A DNA stretch of 64,000 bases from Chondrinema litorale (GCF_026250525.1 NZ_CP111043.1:4874442-4938441); one strand, 5' to 3'; shown: positions 8,732 to 18,334, counted from the stretch's first letter. The notes: a model not told the origin generated them from the sequence alone. Numbers and translations are program-made.

Positions 8732-9325
8732 TTAAAAATACATTCTTAGACCATCACTATTTATTGAAAGATTGATTTGACTAAAATGAGCATTATTTTT
8801 ATTTCTATGTCGAATATGAATCGTATGTAAACTCAAATCAAACACAAAAAGAAATACTCCTTGCAAAATAAGTCCATTGCCAAAACCCTTTAATCGATCC
8901 GGATTTTTTGAGATGTTTTTAGCCCTCTCTTTTAGTAACTGACCTGCTGTAATATACACCAAATCTAAACCTGCATTTAACAGTAAAACTTTTTCTGTTT
9001 TATACTGATCCGAAATTAACTGATAGGTTGATAAACTTTTTTTACGGTATTGCTCATTGGCTACATACCCACCACCAGCAATTGCGATATTTACCAAGTT
9101 CCAGTAAATATTCATTTGCTTAAAATACTTATCATCTCCATGAGCACTAGGTAACATTAATGCATTAGCAGCAATGTTACCTAAAGCCCAAGAACCAAGT
9201 ACAGTCATGCCTGTTTTGGTAATCTTGTATTTTTTACCCTGAAAATTTTCTTGAAAATTCTGAGCATTTATAGAATTACAAAGAATTATGCTCAGCAATG
9301 TTACTATAATTAGCCTTAGCCTCAC
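8732..9325 (-). CDS. Exported or membrane protein of unknown function (DUF6992-like)
   Basis: 197 residues with a GTG start (9325) that overlaps the TGA of the upstream gene by 4 nt (GTGA), so translation is coupled. The N-terminal signal peptide ends near NSINAQ. The body carries TVLGSWALGNIAANAL, YFKQMNIYWNLVNIAIAGGGY and a hydrophobic segment LILQGVFLFVFDLSLH, a pattern I associate with the Bacteroidota family DUF6992, though I cannot confirm that by search. Function unknown. Operon with the small holin-like membrane protein upstream. Confidence 0.75.
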   Translation of the reverse strand: MRLRLIIVTLLSIILCNSINAQNFQENFQGKKYKITKTGMTVLGSWALGNIAANALMLPSAHGDDKYFKQMNIYWNLVNIAIAGGGYVANEQYRKKSLSTYQLISDQYKTEKVLLLNAGLDLVYITAGQLLKERAKNISKNPDRLKGFGNGLILQGVFLFVFDLSLHTIHIRHRNKNNAHFSQINLSINSDGLRMYF

Positions 9326-9672
9326 GATTTGAATCCTAGCAGATATTCAAATAATGACATACACAGTGAGTAAACTAGACTGAATAAAAAAGCACTCCAT
9401 AAACCTTCTACAAAAAAACCTCCTACTAAACCACTGGCAAAGTATATAATAAAGGCATTAATTACTAGTAAAAACAGTCCGAGAGTAAGTATGGTAATAG
9501 GTAATGTAAAGAATACTAATATTGGTTTGATAAACGCATTTAGTAAACTCATTACAATTGCAACGATAATAGCAGTACCAAAACTTCTAACAGAAACACC
9601 GTAATTTTCAAGTAGAAAAGCAGCGAGCATAATCGCTACTGCTGAAATTATAAACCTGAATAATATTTTCAA
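9322..9672 (-). CDS. Small four-helix membrane protein, phage holin superfamily IV (PF04020-like)
   Basis: 116 residues with four membrane helices and the family signature SLLNAFIKPILVFFTLPITILTLGLFLLVINA. Despite the name, most members are chromosomal inner-membrane proteins of unknown function, and no phage genes surround this one. Its stop overlaps the start of the downstream gene by 4 nt, indicating an operon of two membrane or exported proteins. Confidence 0.9.
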   Translation of the reverse strand: MKILFRFIISAVAIMLAAFLLENYGVSVRSFGTAIIVAIVMSLLNAFIKPILVFFTLPITILTLGLFLLVINAFIIYFASGLVGGFFVEGLWSAFLFSLVYSLCMSLFEYLLGFKS

Positions 9673-9790
9673 TTTGCGAAAAATGTTAAATGAGTGATAA
9701 AACTAATTAAACAACTCTGGTATTTGCAAAAGAATTTCTATTAATTTAGAAAAAATGTAAATAAACAGACTTTTTTCTAAATCAACGGAA

Positions 9791-10672
9791 ATGAAAAACT
9801 CAAGAAGATCAGCAATTAAAAAAATTGCTGGAAATGCTGCGATGCTTACTGCTGCGGGTTCTGTGTTTAATCGATTAAATGCTTCTGATAAAATACTGGA
9901 TGAGAAAACCAAAGGTGCTCTTAGCCACTCAGTTTGTAAATGGTGCTATAACGATATTCCACTTGAAGATCTTTGCAAAGCTTCTGAAAAGTTAGGACTA
10001 AGCTCAATTGAATTATTAGGTCCTAACGATTGGGAAACACTCCAAAAATATGGATTAACCTGTGCTATGGGTAATGGAGCTGAGATTAGCTTAACTGAAG
10101 GATTTAATCATACAGAACATCACGATCAGTTAGTTAAAAACTATAGTGAAATTATTCCTATTGCTGCCAAAGCTGGTATTAAAAACGTAATATGTTTTTC
10201 TGGTAACAGAAAAGGTATGGACGACGAAACTGGTATGATAAACTCAGCCAAAGGTCTTAGAAAGTTGATGCCACTTGCAGAACAACATGGTGTTACGCTT
10301 GTAATGGAGCTACTAAACAGCAAAGTAAACCACAGAGATTACCAATGCGACCATACCGCTTGGGGATCAGCACTATGCGAGATGGTAGGATCTGAAAGGT
10401 TTAAATTACTTTACGATATCTACCATATGCAAATAATGGAAGGTGATGTAATTGCTACTATTAAAAAATTTAATCCTTACATTGCTCATTACCACACTGG
10501 TGGAGTTCCAGGCAGAAACGAAATTGACGAGTCGCAAGAACTTTACTACCCTGCCATTATGAAAGCCATTGCAGAGACTGGTTTTAAAGGTTTTGTTGCA
10601 CAAGAATTTATTCCAAAAAGAGAAGACAAACTCGCTTCTTTAAAACAAGGAATAGACATCTGCAATATCTAA
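9791..10672 (+). CDS. Exported hydroxypyruvate isomerase-like TIM-barrel protein
   Basis: 293 residues. The N-terminus has a Tat-like twin-arginine segment (NSRRSAIKK) followed by a hydrophobic stretch, so it is probably exported folded. The remainder is an AP-endonuclease-2/xylose-isomerase-type TIM barrel resembling hydroxypyruvate isomerase: metal/catalytic candidates Glu173 (VMELLNSKVNHRD), Asp209 (LLYDIYHMQ), His235 (HYHTGGVPGRNE) and Glu272 (FVAQEF). The GRNE motif is characteristic of the Hyi group. True Hyi is cytoplasmic; exported Bacteroidota paralogues are probably sugar or sugar-acid isomerases or epimerases of unknown substrate. Followed at once by a strong terminator. Confidence 0.85.
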   Translation: MKNSRRSAIKKIAGNAAMLTAAGSVFNRLNASDKILDEKTKGALSHSVCKWCYNDIPLEDLCKASEKLGLSSIELLGPNDWETLQKYGLTCAMGNGAEISLTEGFNHTEHHDQLVKNYSEIIPIAAKAGIKNVICFSGNRKGMDDETGMINSAKGLRKLMPLAEQHGVTLVMELLNSKVNHRDYQCDHTAWGSALCEMVGSERFKLLYDIYHMQIMEGDVIATIKKFNPYIAHYHTGGVPGRNEIDESQELYYPAIMKAIAETGFKGFVAQEFIPKREDKLASLKQGIDICNI

Positions 10673-10680
10673 AAACTATA

Positions 10681-10707
10681 AAGGGAGATTTAAAATCTCC
10701 CTTTTTT
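10681..10707 (+). terminator. Rho-independent terminator
   Basis: AAGGGAGATT pairs perfectly with AATCTCCCTT around a 3-nt loop, followed by a T-run. It ends the isomerase-like gene and overlaps the 3' end of the convergent pdxH. Confidence 0.85.
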
Positions 10708-11344
10708 ATGGCGCAAGTCTATTAATTTTCCAATTGTTTGCTTCAAGCTTATACACTATTCTATCGTGTAATCTGCTAGGCCTACCCTGCCAAAACTCTA
10801 TTAGGTTTGGTGTAACAAGATAACCTCCCCAATGATCTGGCTTTGGCACTTCTTTACCTTCAAATTCTCTGACAAGTTCTTTTTCTTTTTGAATTAAAGC
10901 TTCTCTATCTTCTACTACCTGACTTTGTGGTGAAACGTGCGCACCAATTTGACTTCCTCTTGGTCTGCTATGAAAATATGTTGTTGATTCTTCAACCGAA
11001 ATCTTTTCTACTGTGCCTTCTATTCTCACTTGTCGCTCAAGTCCTGCCCAAAAGAAGTTTAAACAAATATTTGGGTTCTGCGCTAACTCTTTCCCCTTTC
11101 TGCTGCTGTAATTTGTAAAAAACACAAAACCTCCATCCTCTATACCTTTTAATAGTAATATTCTTGATGTAGGCTTTCCTTCACTGCTTACAGTAGATAC
11201 ATTCATTGCATTTGGTTCAACCAAATCTGCATCTAGCGCTTCTTGAAACCAGTTTTTAAACTGAATAATTGGGTTTTTATCAACCTGATCTACATCCAAT
11301 TCCTTTAAAGCATATTCTTTTCTAATTGCTGCTACATCATCCAT
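10706..11344 (-). CDS. pdxH: Pyridoxamine 5'-phosphate oxidase
   Basis: 212 residues, normal length. It is an FMN-dependent split-barrel enzyme converting pyridoxamine or pyridoxine 5'-phosphate to PLP in the cytoplasm. Visible signatures: EPNAMNVSTVSSEGKPTSRILLLKG (FMN site), FFTNYSSRKGKELAQNPN, and the C-terminal WGGYLVTPNLIEFWQGRPSRLHDR with the conserved RLHDR (substrate/FMN binding). Ends at NRLAP, the typical C-terminus. Single gene unit; the 185 nt upstream separate it from the divergent propeller/SpoIIE gene. Several PLP enzymes occur in the window but not next to it. Confidence 0.97.
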   Translation of the reverse strand: MDDVAAIRKEYALKELDVDQVDKNPIIQFKNWFQEALDADLVEPNAMNVSTVSSEGKPTSRILLLKGIEDGGFVFFTNYSSRKGKELAQNPNICLNFFWAGLERQVRIEGTVEKISVEESTTYFHSRPRGSQIGAHVSPQSQVVEDREALIQKEKELVREFEGKEVPKPDHWGGYLVTPNLIEFWQGRPSRLHDRIVYKLEANNWKINRLAP

Positions 11345-11529
11345 AATGCTGATACTAAAAAGTTGATTAATCGTTATAAAAACATTTTAAAAAGTACTTA
11401 AATCTACTAAGTATTATCTGCACACAAAAATGGGAATGAACTTGCATTGTTGAAATGATTAATATCAGATTTAGCAGATAAATAAACTAACTAGAAAGTA
11501 CCACTTCATACCTATATGAGGATAACAGC

Positions 11530-14500
11530 ATGCTATTGAAGAGACTTTTTACTATATACTTTTTGTGCAATATATATCTGTTTTCAAATACAGCTTTTGC
11601 CCAACAGTTAAATTTTTCGCGCTTTACCAGTAAAGATGGCCTTGCCCAAAATCACTGTAGAACGATTACAACTGATAGTCTTGGCTATTTGTGGATTGGC
11701 ACGCTGGAAGGTGGTGTAAGCAGGTATGATGGCCATGAGTTTGTTAACTACAACAAGAAGAATAAGCTTAGCAGTAATTTTATATATCAGATAGAATCAG
11801 ACAGAAATAACAAAGTTTGGTTGGCTACAGAAAATGGAATTATTTCCATCCACGGCAAACAAATCAGAAACTATTTAGCTGGTGATACTATAAATCAAAA
11901 AATTCATACCTTAATTCCAGATCTTGAAAACAGGATTTGGTTTGCTCATCCTGAAAATGGCCCTGGTTATATTAAAGACGATGAAGTTTATTATCCCGAA
12001 ATAGAATTTGCAGGAGATAAACACATCATTCATATTTTTTGTGATAGCCAAAACAGAATCTGGTTTTGTACTGAAAGAAATGGTCTTTTTGTTTACGATC
12101 ATCATCAGGTTAAAGAAATTCCTATTAAACACAGCCGCTTAAAAAAAGAAATTGTTATATCATTTCATGAGAATAAAGATGGCACATTTCTACTTGGTAG
12201 CAGCAATGGACTGTTTAAATTAAATCAGGATTTAGACAGAATAATAGAATGGCAAACAGCGCTAAACAATAAGATTGTAACCTCAATTTACCAAGACAGC
12301 AAAAACCGAATTTGGTATGGCACTCTACATGGCGCTTATCTTCAGAAAAATGATTCTACTATCAATTTTATAAACAAAAGAAATGGCTTAACCGATTTTG
12401 TATACGACATTACCGAAGATTTTGAAGGAGGTATTTGGTTTAGCACTTTTAGGGGTGTTTACAGACTAAACAATCATTTCTTTGAGTCTTTTTCTACTTC
12501 TGATGGATTAAATGATAACCTTGTTTGGGCAGTAAAACCTATAGATAACAACAAGCTTTGGGTAGGTACAGAAAGTGGATTAAACCTAATAGAAAACAAT
12601 CAGATTGTAAATATTCCTGGTATACCAAAAGATTTAAGTTTTTGGGCAAGTCCAATTATTACTGATGGTGAAGGTAATACATTATTTGGTTCAGAATCTT
12701 CTGTGTATAGCTACAATGGCAAAAAATTCAAAAAGCATCCAAAAGAAAATGCCATATTTAAAGAGTATTATTCATCAGCAATTAAAAGATCAAATGGTGA
12801 TATAATTTTTGCTGGCAATAACGGTATTAGCCAATTTAAAGATGGTAAGTTTGAGCAATTTATAACTTCTACTGTTTTTCAAAATTTTCAGATAAACTCT
12901 ATTGTTGAAGATCAATACGAAAGACTTTGGGTTGGTACAGAAGGTGGCGGTATTTTTATCTGGACTCCAGAAACTACTAAAAGATTATATACGGGTAATA
13001 AATATATTTCGAATGATGTAGTGAATGTAGTTTACAAAGACAGTAAAAATAATATTTGGGTTGGCACTTCTGGCAATGGCCTTTTTAAATTTCACGAAGC
13101 TATAGACAACCAAAAACCTGTAAGTTTCGAAGACCTCGATTTAAGTTCAACAAATATTTATTCCATTATAGAAGATAATGATGGCAATATATGGGCAGGT
13201 ACCGATCAAGGATTAAACAAATTATACATTCTCCAAAACGACTACATCAAAGTAAAAACTTATGGAGAAAGAGAAGGATTTTTTCCGATGGAAGTTTGCC
13301 ATAATGCGATTAACAAAGATGCAGAAGGAAGCCTTTGGTATGGAACTGTAGAAGGTGTAATGAAGATCAACCCGCATGATGATGCATTCACTAATGAATT
13401 GCCGCGTATTCAACTTACAGATATTCAGCTCTTTTTTAAAGATGTGCAATGGGAAGAATACAACGAAACTTTAGATGCATACTCTGGTTTGCCTTTAAAT
13501 CAGCAATTAGAACTTTCAAGTGAAGACAATCACTTACTGTTTTTCTTCACTGGCATCGGTTATACCATTCCATCAAAAATAAAATATCAGTGGAGGCTCG
13601 AAGGACTTGAGAAAGAATGGCATCCACCATCAAATAATACTGAAGCCATTTATCCAAACATTCCTCCTGGTAAATATACTTTAGAGATAAAAGCCATTAA
13701 CGCAGCTGGTCTATCTTCTGAAGAAGCTTATTCATTTAGTTTTTCTATAACAAAGCCCTTTTATCAAACAAGGGCATTTATGCTTATAGCCATCATTTTT
13801 TCTATCACACTTGCCTATTTCTATTACGCCAGTAGGGTAAATAACCTAAAAAGATATCAGCAAAGGTTAGAATCTAAAGTAAAGCAACGAACTAAAGAAA
13901 TTGAAGAGCAAAACGACAAAATAAGAGCGCAAAGTAAACGACTTACAATTGCTCTCGAAGAAATTGATCAAAAAAATCAGGAATTAGTAAAGGCGCAAAT
14001 GAGCCAGAAAAACAGCCTCGCCTATGCAAGAAAGATACAGAAAGCATTTATGTTTTCTGAAAACAAATTGAAAGAATGCTTGCCAAATTCATTGGTTTTC
14101 TTCCAAACTAAAGAGCTTGTAAGCTCCGATTTTTACTGGATTAATGAATATGAAGAGCACATATTTGTAGTTTTGGTAGACTGTACTGGCCATGGCGTAC
14201 CCGGTGCATTTCTTTCTATGATAGGTTTTGAGTATCTAACCGAGATAATAGAAATGCAGCAAATACACGACCCAGCTACGATTTTAAAAGAGTTGAATAA
14301 TAAAATTAGACATGCTCTACATCATTCAGAAGGCAAAGAGTTGGTAGATGGAATGGACGTTGCTGTTTGCAGAATAAACAAGAAAGTTAATACACTTACA
14401 TTTTCAGGAGCCCGCAGACCTTTACATTATGTACAAGGCAATGAACTACATGTAATTAAAGGCCATTTTTCTGGTGCTGGAATCAATCTTCAAGAAGATG

Positions 14501-14817
14501 AGCCAGTGTTTGAAAATGTACATATCTGTTTGCATCCAGATACTAAATTGTTTCTTTTTTCTGATGGTTACCCTAACCAATTTAATAAGAAAGGGCAAAA
14601 ATTTAAAATTACCAGATTTAAAAAGCTTCTATTAGATATTTCTAAAATTAATTGCGAAAAAGAACAACATGCACTGCTAAAAGAATCTCTTGATAATTGG
14701 ATTGAGGATGTTGAACAGCTTGATGATGTAATGGTATTGGGTTTCAATTATTATAATGATAAGATTCCAGAAAAAATAGAAGCTCAAACCACAAAAGCCA
14801 CTGATAATCAGCTATAA
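11530..14817 (+). CDS. Hybrid sensor: ligand-binding propeller, Y_Y_Y domain and SpoIIE phosphatase
   Basis: 1095 residues. Signal peptide ending TAFAQ, then about 14 'two-component regulator propeller' repeats (LWIGTLEGG, VWLATENGI, IWYGTLHGA, LWVGTEGGG and so on, residues about 30-640), a Y_Y_Y immunoglobulin-like domain (about 686-744, KYQWRLEGLEKEWH), one membrane helix (about 747-767), a long coiled coil (about 770-840), then a SpoIIE/PP2C phosphatase domain with VVLVDCTGHGVPGAF (about 880), VDGMDVAVCRI (about 940) and LFSDGYPNQF (about 1010). The Asp residues expected for metal binding are present. The periplasmic part resembles hybrid two-component systems for sugar sensing, but the output is Ser/Thr dephosphorylation rather than a histidine kinase. 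No partner-switch antagonist gene is adjacent. Confidence 0.93.
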   Translation: MLLKRLFTIYFLCNIYLFSNTAFAQQLNFSRFTSKDGLAQNHCRTITTDSLGYLWIGTLEGGVSRYDGHEFVNYNKKNKLSSNFIYQIESDRNNKVWLATENGIISIHGKQIRNYLAGDTINQKIHTLIPDLENRIWFAHPENGPGYIKDDEVYYPEIEFAGDKHIIHIFCDSQNRIWFCTERNGLFVYDHHQVKEIPIKHSRLKKEIVISFHENKDGTFLLGSSNGLFKLNQDLDRIIEWQTALNNKIVTSIYQDSKNRIWYGTLHGAYLQKNDSTINFINKRNGLTDFVYDITEDFEGGIWFSTFRGVYRLNNHFFESFSTSDGLNDNLVWAVKPIDNNKLWVGTESGLNLIENNQIVNIPGIPKDLSFWASPIITDGEGNTLFGSESSVYSYNGKKFKKHPKENAIFKEYYSSAIKRSNGDIIFAGNNGISQFKDGKFEQFITSTVFQNFQINSIVEDQYERLWVGTEGGGIFIWTPETTKRLYTGNKYISNDVVNVVYKDSKNNIWVGTSGNGLFKFHEAIDNQKPVSFEDLDLSSTNIYSIIEDNDGNIWAGTDQGLNKLYILQNDYIKVKTYGEREGFFPMEVCHNAINKDAEGSLWYGTVEGVMKINPHDDAFTNELPRIQLTDIQLFFKDVQWEEYNETLDAYSGLPLNQQLELSSEDNHLLFFFTGIGYTIPSKIKYQWRLEGLEKEWHPPSNNTEAIYPNIPPGKYTLEIKAINAAGLSSEEAYSFSFSITKPFYQTRAFMLIAIIFSITLAYFYYASRVNNLKRYQQRLESKVKQRTKEIEEQNDKIRAQSKRLTIALEEIDQKNQELVKAQMSQKNSLAYARKIQKAFMFSENKLKECLPNSLVFFQTKELVSSDFYWINEYEEHIFVVLVDCTGHGVPGAFLSMIGFEYLTEIIEMQQIHDPATILKELNNKIRHALHHSEGKELVDGMDVAVCRINKKVNTLTFSGARRPLHYVQGNELHVIKGHFSGAGINLQEDEPVFENVHICLHPDTKLFLFSDGYPNQFNKKGQKFKITRFKKLLLDISKINCEKEQHALLKESLDNWIEDVEQLDDVMVLGFNYYNDKIPEKIEAQTTKATDNQL

Positions 14818-14890
14818 TTTTTATCTTGCAACTTTTTAATTTTGCGACGGAATTCTTTTGCCTTTTTGTGAGGAAGCAACCTGATATTAT

Positions 14891-15544
14891 ATGTTAAAAG
14901 CTGAAAATATTAAGAAAAAATACGGTAGTCTAGAAGTATTAAAGGGCATCAGCCTAGAAGTGAAAAAAGGAGAAATTATTTCGATTGTTGGTGCCTCGGG
15001 AGCAGGCAAAAGTACCCTACTTCATATTCTTGGCACTTTAGATAAACCAGATGAAGGCCAACTTTTCATGAATAACACCCTCATCAACACATTAAATGGA
15101 AATTCACTTTCTAAATTCAGAAACGAAGAAATAGGTTTTGTTTTCCAGTTTCATAATCTTCTACCAGAGTTTTCAGCTTTTGAAAACATTTGTATGCCCG
15201 GTATGATTGCTCAAAAGAATGTTGTAGAGGTAGAAAAAAGGGCAAATGAACTAATGCAGTTGTTAAGGATCGACCATAGAAAGAATCATAAACCTTCAGA
15301 AATGTCTGGTGGTGAACAGCAAAGGGCATCTGTTGCCAGAGCATTAATTAATAACCCTGCTATTATTTTTGCAGATGAACCAAGTGGAAACCTAGACTCT
15401 GCCAATGCAGATGAACTCCACGAGTTATTCTTTAAACTGAGAGAAGAACTAGAACAAACCTTTGTAATTGTTACCCATAACAAAGGTTTTGCACAAATGG
15501 CTGACAGACTAATAGAAATTAAAGATGGTATGATTAAAGTTTAA
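14891..15544 (+). CDS. lolD: ABC transporter ATP-binding protein, LolD-like
   Basis: 217 residues. Walker A GASGAGKST (34-42), Q-loop FVFQFHNLLPEF, signature MSGGEQQR (138-145), Walker B IIFADEPSGNLD (from about 158) and switch His in IVTHNKGFA. This matches the MacB/LolD group; the length, HNLLPEF and ADEPSGNLDS fit LolD, which energises release of outer-membrane lipoproteins from the inner membrane via LolCE. No LolC/E permease is adjacent here, so it must be encoded elsewhere; a MacB- or FtsE-like role cannot be excluded. A TAATTTTG box at 14837-14844 resembles a Bacteroidota -7 element 46 nt before the start. The stop codon abuts that of convergent lutC. Confidence 0.88.
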   Translation: MLKAENIKKKYGSLEVLKGISLEVKKGEIISIVGASGAGKSTLLHILGTLDKPDEGQLFMNNTLINTLNGNSLSKFRNEEIGFVFQFHNLLPEFSAFENICMPGMIAQKNVVEVEKRANELMQLLRIDHRKNHKPSEMSGGEQQRASVARALINNPAIIFADEPSGNLDSANADELHELFFKLREELEQTFVIVTHNKGFAQMADRLIEIKDGMIKV

Positions 15545-16129
15545 TTAACCAACAAGAAACAGTGTCATACTTCTGGAACCATGTGCACCGATCACTAATG
15601 ACTGCTCAATATCTGCCGTTTTAGAAGGACCTGAAATAAATACACCATAGCCCGGCCTGTCTAATTCAAATCTTTTATAAGCCTGATGCATGTTCCAAAT
15701 TAAGTCTTCCCTGTTTACTACCAACGCCATATGTTGTGTAATATAGGCATTTGCTCGGTGCACAAGGTCTTTCTCGCTTATCCAAACAGCACCATTTTCT
15801 GCTACTACAAATTCCCCTTTTAATACAATTAAATCTAGGTCTTTTAAATCATGGGGATCTTCAATTGAATTTATATCAAGCGTTGTTAAAGGAAAATTTT
15901 CAATATTAGCACCAATTACTTTTTTGTTTGGATAGGCTGCTTCTACTGCTGAAGGTAAAGCATCCATATCTTTAATTTCTTCTAACACTCCACCAATAAT
16001 AGACATTACCTCTTTTAAAAAGGCAACTTTATCTACAGTTGAATTATCAAACTCAGGTATCTCTGGAAGTGGACTTAACTGAGGTTTATTCTTTTTAATG
16101 GCATCTAATATTTTCGACCTGCTACTCAT
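15545..16129 (-). CDS. lutC: Lactate utilization protein C (LutC/YkgG)
   Basis: 194 residues of the LUD domain family. Visible features: a helical N-terminus (MSSRSKILDAIKKNKP), LIVLKGEFVVAENGAVWIS, HMALVVNREDLIWNMHQAY and the C-terminal GVFISGPSKTADIEQSLVIGAHGSRSM, which is the conserved end of LutC. With LutA and LutB it forms the complex oxidising L-lactate to pyruvate. Last gene of lutABC on the minus strand, 36 nt after lutB. Its stop codon directly abuts the stop of convergent lolD. Confidence 0.95.
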   Translation of the reverse strand: MSSRSKILDAIKKNKPQLSPLPEIPEFDNSTVDKVAFLKEVMSIIGGVLEEIKDMDALPSAVEAAYPNKKVIGANIENFPLTTLDINSIEDPHDLKDLDLIVLKGEFVVAENGAVWISEKDLVHRANAYITQHMALVVNREDLIWNMHQAYKRFELDRPGYGVFISGPSKTADIEQSLVIGAHGSRSMTLFLVG

Positions 16130-16165
16130 TGTTGATTTTATAATTATAATTGTTTCAAAAAAAGC

Positions 16166-17533
16166 TTACTTCTTCACTCTATTTTTTAAGTACCAATCTC
16201 TAAAGCTTTCTTTTGGTGGTGGTGGTAAGTCTCTTGATTTACCCCAAACATTCCAAGGGCCGTTTACCAATGTTTTTGGAGTTACTTTTAGCATGGTTCT
16301 TCCTGCTTTACCTGCAGTTCTATACATATTAGGATGTGAAAACATATAACCTGCTACTTTCATTGCTTGCCTTTTAGACCAAGGCAATTCATGTTCTTTG
16401 GCAATTATCTGCCTCCATTTATATAATTGAGTATGGATATCAATTTTCACAGGGCAAACATCACTACAAGAACCACATAATGTAGAAGCAAATGGAAGTG
16501 TGCTATATTTCTTTAAGTCTTTTCCCGGTGATAAAATTGAGCCAATTGGCCCCGGAACTGTATATCCGTAACTGTGTCCTCCACTCCTTCTGTAAACCGG
16601 GCAAGTATTCATACAAGCACCACAGCGGATACAGTTTAAAGACTTTCTAAAATCGTCTCTACCTAATTGTTCTGTTCTACCATTATCTACAATAATAATG
16701 TGCATCTCACTACCCGGTTTAGGACCATGGAAATGCGAACTAAAACTCGTTATTGGCTGACCTGTTGCACTTCTAGCGAGTAAGCGCAGAAACACACCTA
16801 AATGAGCCGCTTTCGGAATTAATTTTTCAATACCCATCGAAGCAATGTGAATTGGAGCCAAACTAACTCCTAAGTCTGCATTTCCTTCATTGGTACAAAC
16901 TACAACTCCACCAGTTTCTGCAATAGCGAAATTCACTCCTGTTAGAGAAGCATCTGCCGTTAAAAAATTTTGCCTTAAATGTTGGCGAGCGGCTTCAGCC
17001 AGATATTGAGGATCACTTGCTCCTGCTTCTGTCCCTAGTTTTTCGTGGAATAATTGCCCAATATCTTCTTTCTTTTTGTGAATAGCTGGCATCACAATAT
17101 GACTTGGCGGTTCTTTAGAAAGCTGTACAATACGTTCCCCCAAGTCTGTATCTATTACTTCTATCCCCTTTTCTTCTAAGTATGGATTGAGATGACACTC
17201 TTCAGTAAGCATAGACTTACTTTTTACCAGTTTCTTAACCTCTTTAGCTTGCAGAATTGAATGAACAATTTCATTATGCTCTTTTCCATCTTGTGCCCAG
17301 TGGACTGTAATCCCGTTTTTCTTGGCATTCTCTTCAAACTCTATCAGATAATTATCGAGGTTAGAAAGTGCATGCGCTTTAATGGCTGAAGCAATCTGCC
17401 TAAGTTGCTCCCATTCGGGAATTGATTTTGCCGATAGGTCTCTTTTTGATCTTACATACCAAAGGGCTTTATCGTGCCAGTCTGTACGCGCTTCATCCTT
17501 ATTAAAAATCGCTGCCGCTGAGGGGTGGTCCAT
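16166..17533 (-). CDS. lutB: Lactate utilization iron-sulfur protein B (LutB/YkgF)
   Basis: 455 residues. N-terminal LUD domain (about 60-290, with AIAETGGVVVCTNEGNADL) followed by two ferredoxin-type clusters: Cys301, 304, 307, 311 (CIRCGACMNTCP) and Cys353, 356, 360 (CGSCSDVCP). The C-terminal 90 residues are typical of LutB. The protein transfers electrons within the LutABC lactate dehydrogenase complex in the cytoplasm. Lies between lutA (60 nt upstream) and lutC. No lactate permease or FadR/GntR regulator is seen next to the operon. Confidence 0.96.
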   Translation of the reverse strand: MDHPSAAAIFNKDEARTDWHDKALWYVRSKRDLSAKSIPEWEQLRQIASAIKAHALSNLDNYLIEFEENAKKNGITVHWAQDGKEHNEIVHSILQAKEVKKLVKSKSMLTEECHLNPYLEEKGIEVIDTDLGERIVQLSKEPPSHIVMPAIHKKKEDIGQLFHEKLGTEAGASDPQYLAEAARQHLRQNFLTADASLTGVNFAIAETGGVVVCTNEGNADLGVSLAPIHIASMGIEKLIPKAAHLGVFLRLLARSATGQPITSFSSHFHGPKPGSEMHIIIVDNGRTEQLGRDDFRKSLNCIRCGACMNTCPVYRRSGGHSYGYTVPGPIGSILSPGKDLKKYSTLPFASTLCGSCSDVCPVKIDIHTQLYKWRQIIAKEHELPWSKRQAMKVAGYMFSHPNMYRTAGKAGRTMLKVTPKTLVNGPWNVWGKSRDLPPPPKESFRDWYLKNRVKK

Positions 17534-17593
17534 ACTGAATCAGTTTATCATTTATCTGTTATTGTAATCTTAAATTCTTCTTACCAAGCCAAA

Positions 17594-18334
17594 CTATAAA
17601 GTTACTCCATTCAAAATTTCAGCAATGTGCATTATTTTAAGAGGCTGATCTTTTCTGCTAATAATTCCACCTAGATGCATTAAGCAAGACATATCTCCCC
17701 CTGTTAAAACCTCTGCCCCATGCCTTACATGATCGGCAACTCTATCTTTTCCCATTTTCACCGACACCGCTTCTTCTGTTACTGCGAATGTGCCCCCAAA
17801 ACCACAACACTCATCTTTTCTATCTAATTCAATCAGTTCGATGCCTTTTACTTTTTCGAGCAAACCTCGCATCTTAGAAAAATCTTGACCAACAATTTCT
17901 GATGATTGTCCCAAGCGCATTCCTCTTAAACCATGGCAACTCAAATGTAAACCTACTTTATGAGGAAACTCGGCTTCTATATGTTCAACTTTTAAAACAT
18001 CCACCAAAAATTCACACAACTCATAAGTTTTCGCTCGCACTTTTTTCACTTCTTCAGTTTGCTGTATCTTATTGAAATGCTCTCGCACATGCAACACACA
18101 ACTACCCGTTGGCCCAACTATATAATCATAATCTTTAAAGTTTTCTACAAACAAATTAGCAGCTCCATTACCATCTGTCTCACAACCTGAATTGGCCATG
18201 GGTTGGCCACAACAAGTTTGATCTAATGGAAAATCAACTTCAACTCCTAATTTCTCTAATAATTCTAGTGTTGCTATCCCGACCTTCGGGTAAAACTGGT
18301 CTACATAGCAGGGTATAAATAAGGCAACTTTCAT
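17594..18334 (-). CDS. lutA: Lactate utilization protein A (LutA/YkgE), CCG-domain iron-sulfur subunit
   Basis: 246 residues with two cysteine-rich CCG domains: PLDQTCCGQPMANSG in the first and DRKDECCGFGGTFAV in the second, each preceded by the partner Cys (IPCYVDQFYP and LHLSCHGLRG). This arrangement matches heterodisulfide-reductase-like subunits such as LutA and GlcF. First gene of a lutABC operon for L-lactate oxidation. The upstream neighbour (VIT1/CCC1) is on the same strand but 83 nt away and functionally unrelated. Confidence 0.95.
   Translation of the reverse strand: MKVALFIPCYVDQFYPKVGIATLELLEKLGVEVDFPLDQTCCGQPMANSGCETDGNGAANLFVENFKDYDYIVGPTGSCVLHVREHFNKIQQTEEVKKVRAKTYELCEFLVDVLKVEHIEAEFPHKVGLHLSCHGLRGMRLGQSSEIVGQDFSKMRGLLEKVKGIELIELDRKDECCGFGGTFAVTEEAVSVKMGKDRVADHVRHGAEVLTGGDMSCLMHLGGIISRKDQPLKIMHIAEILNGVTL

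Noticed and set aside
9322..9672. 'Phage holin' gene as evidence for a prophage
   Set aside because: The superfamily IV holin name is historical; no phage structural, integrase or lysis genes are nearby and the gene is coupled to a chromosomal-type membrane protein.
15545..18334. LutABC region as an anaerobic glycerol-3-phosphate or glycolate oxidase (GlpC/GlcF) system
   Set aside because: The three-gene order A-B-C, the LUD domains in LutB and LutC, and the CCG protein together match lactate utilisation better; no GlpA/B or GlcD/E genes are present.
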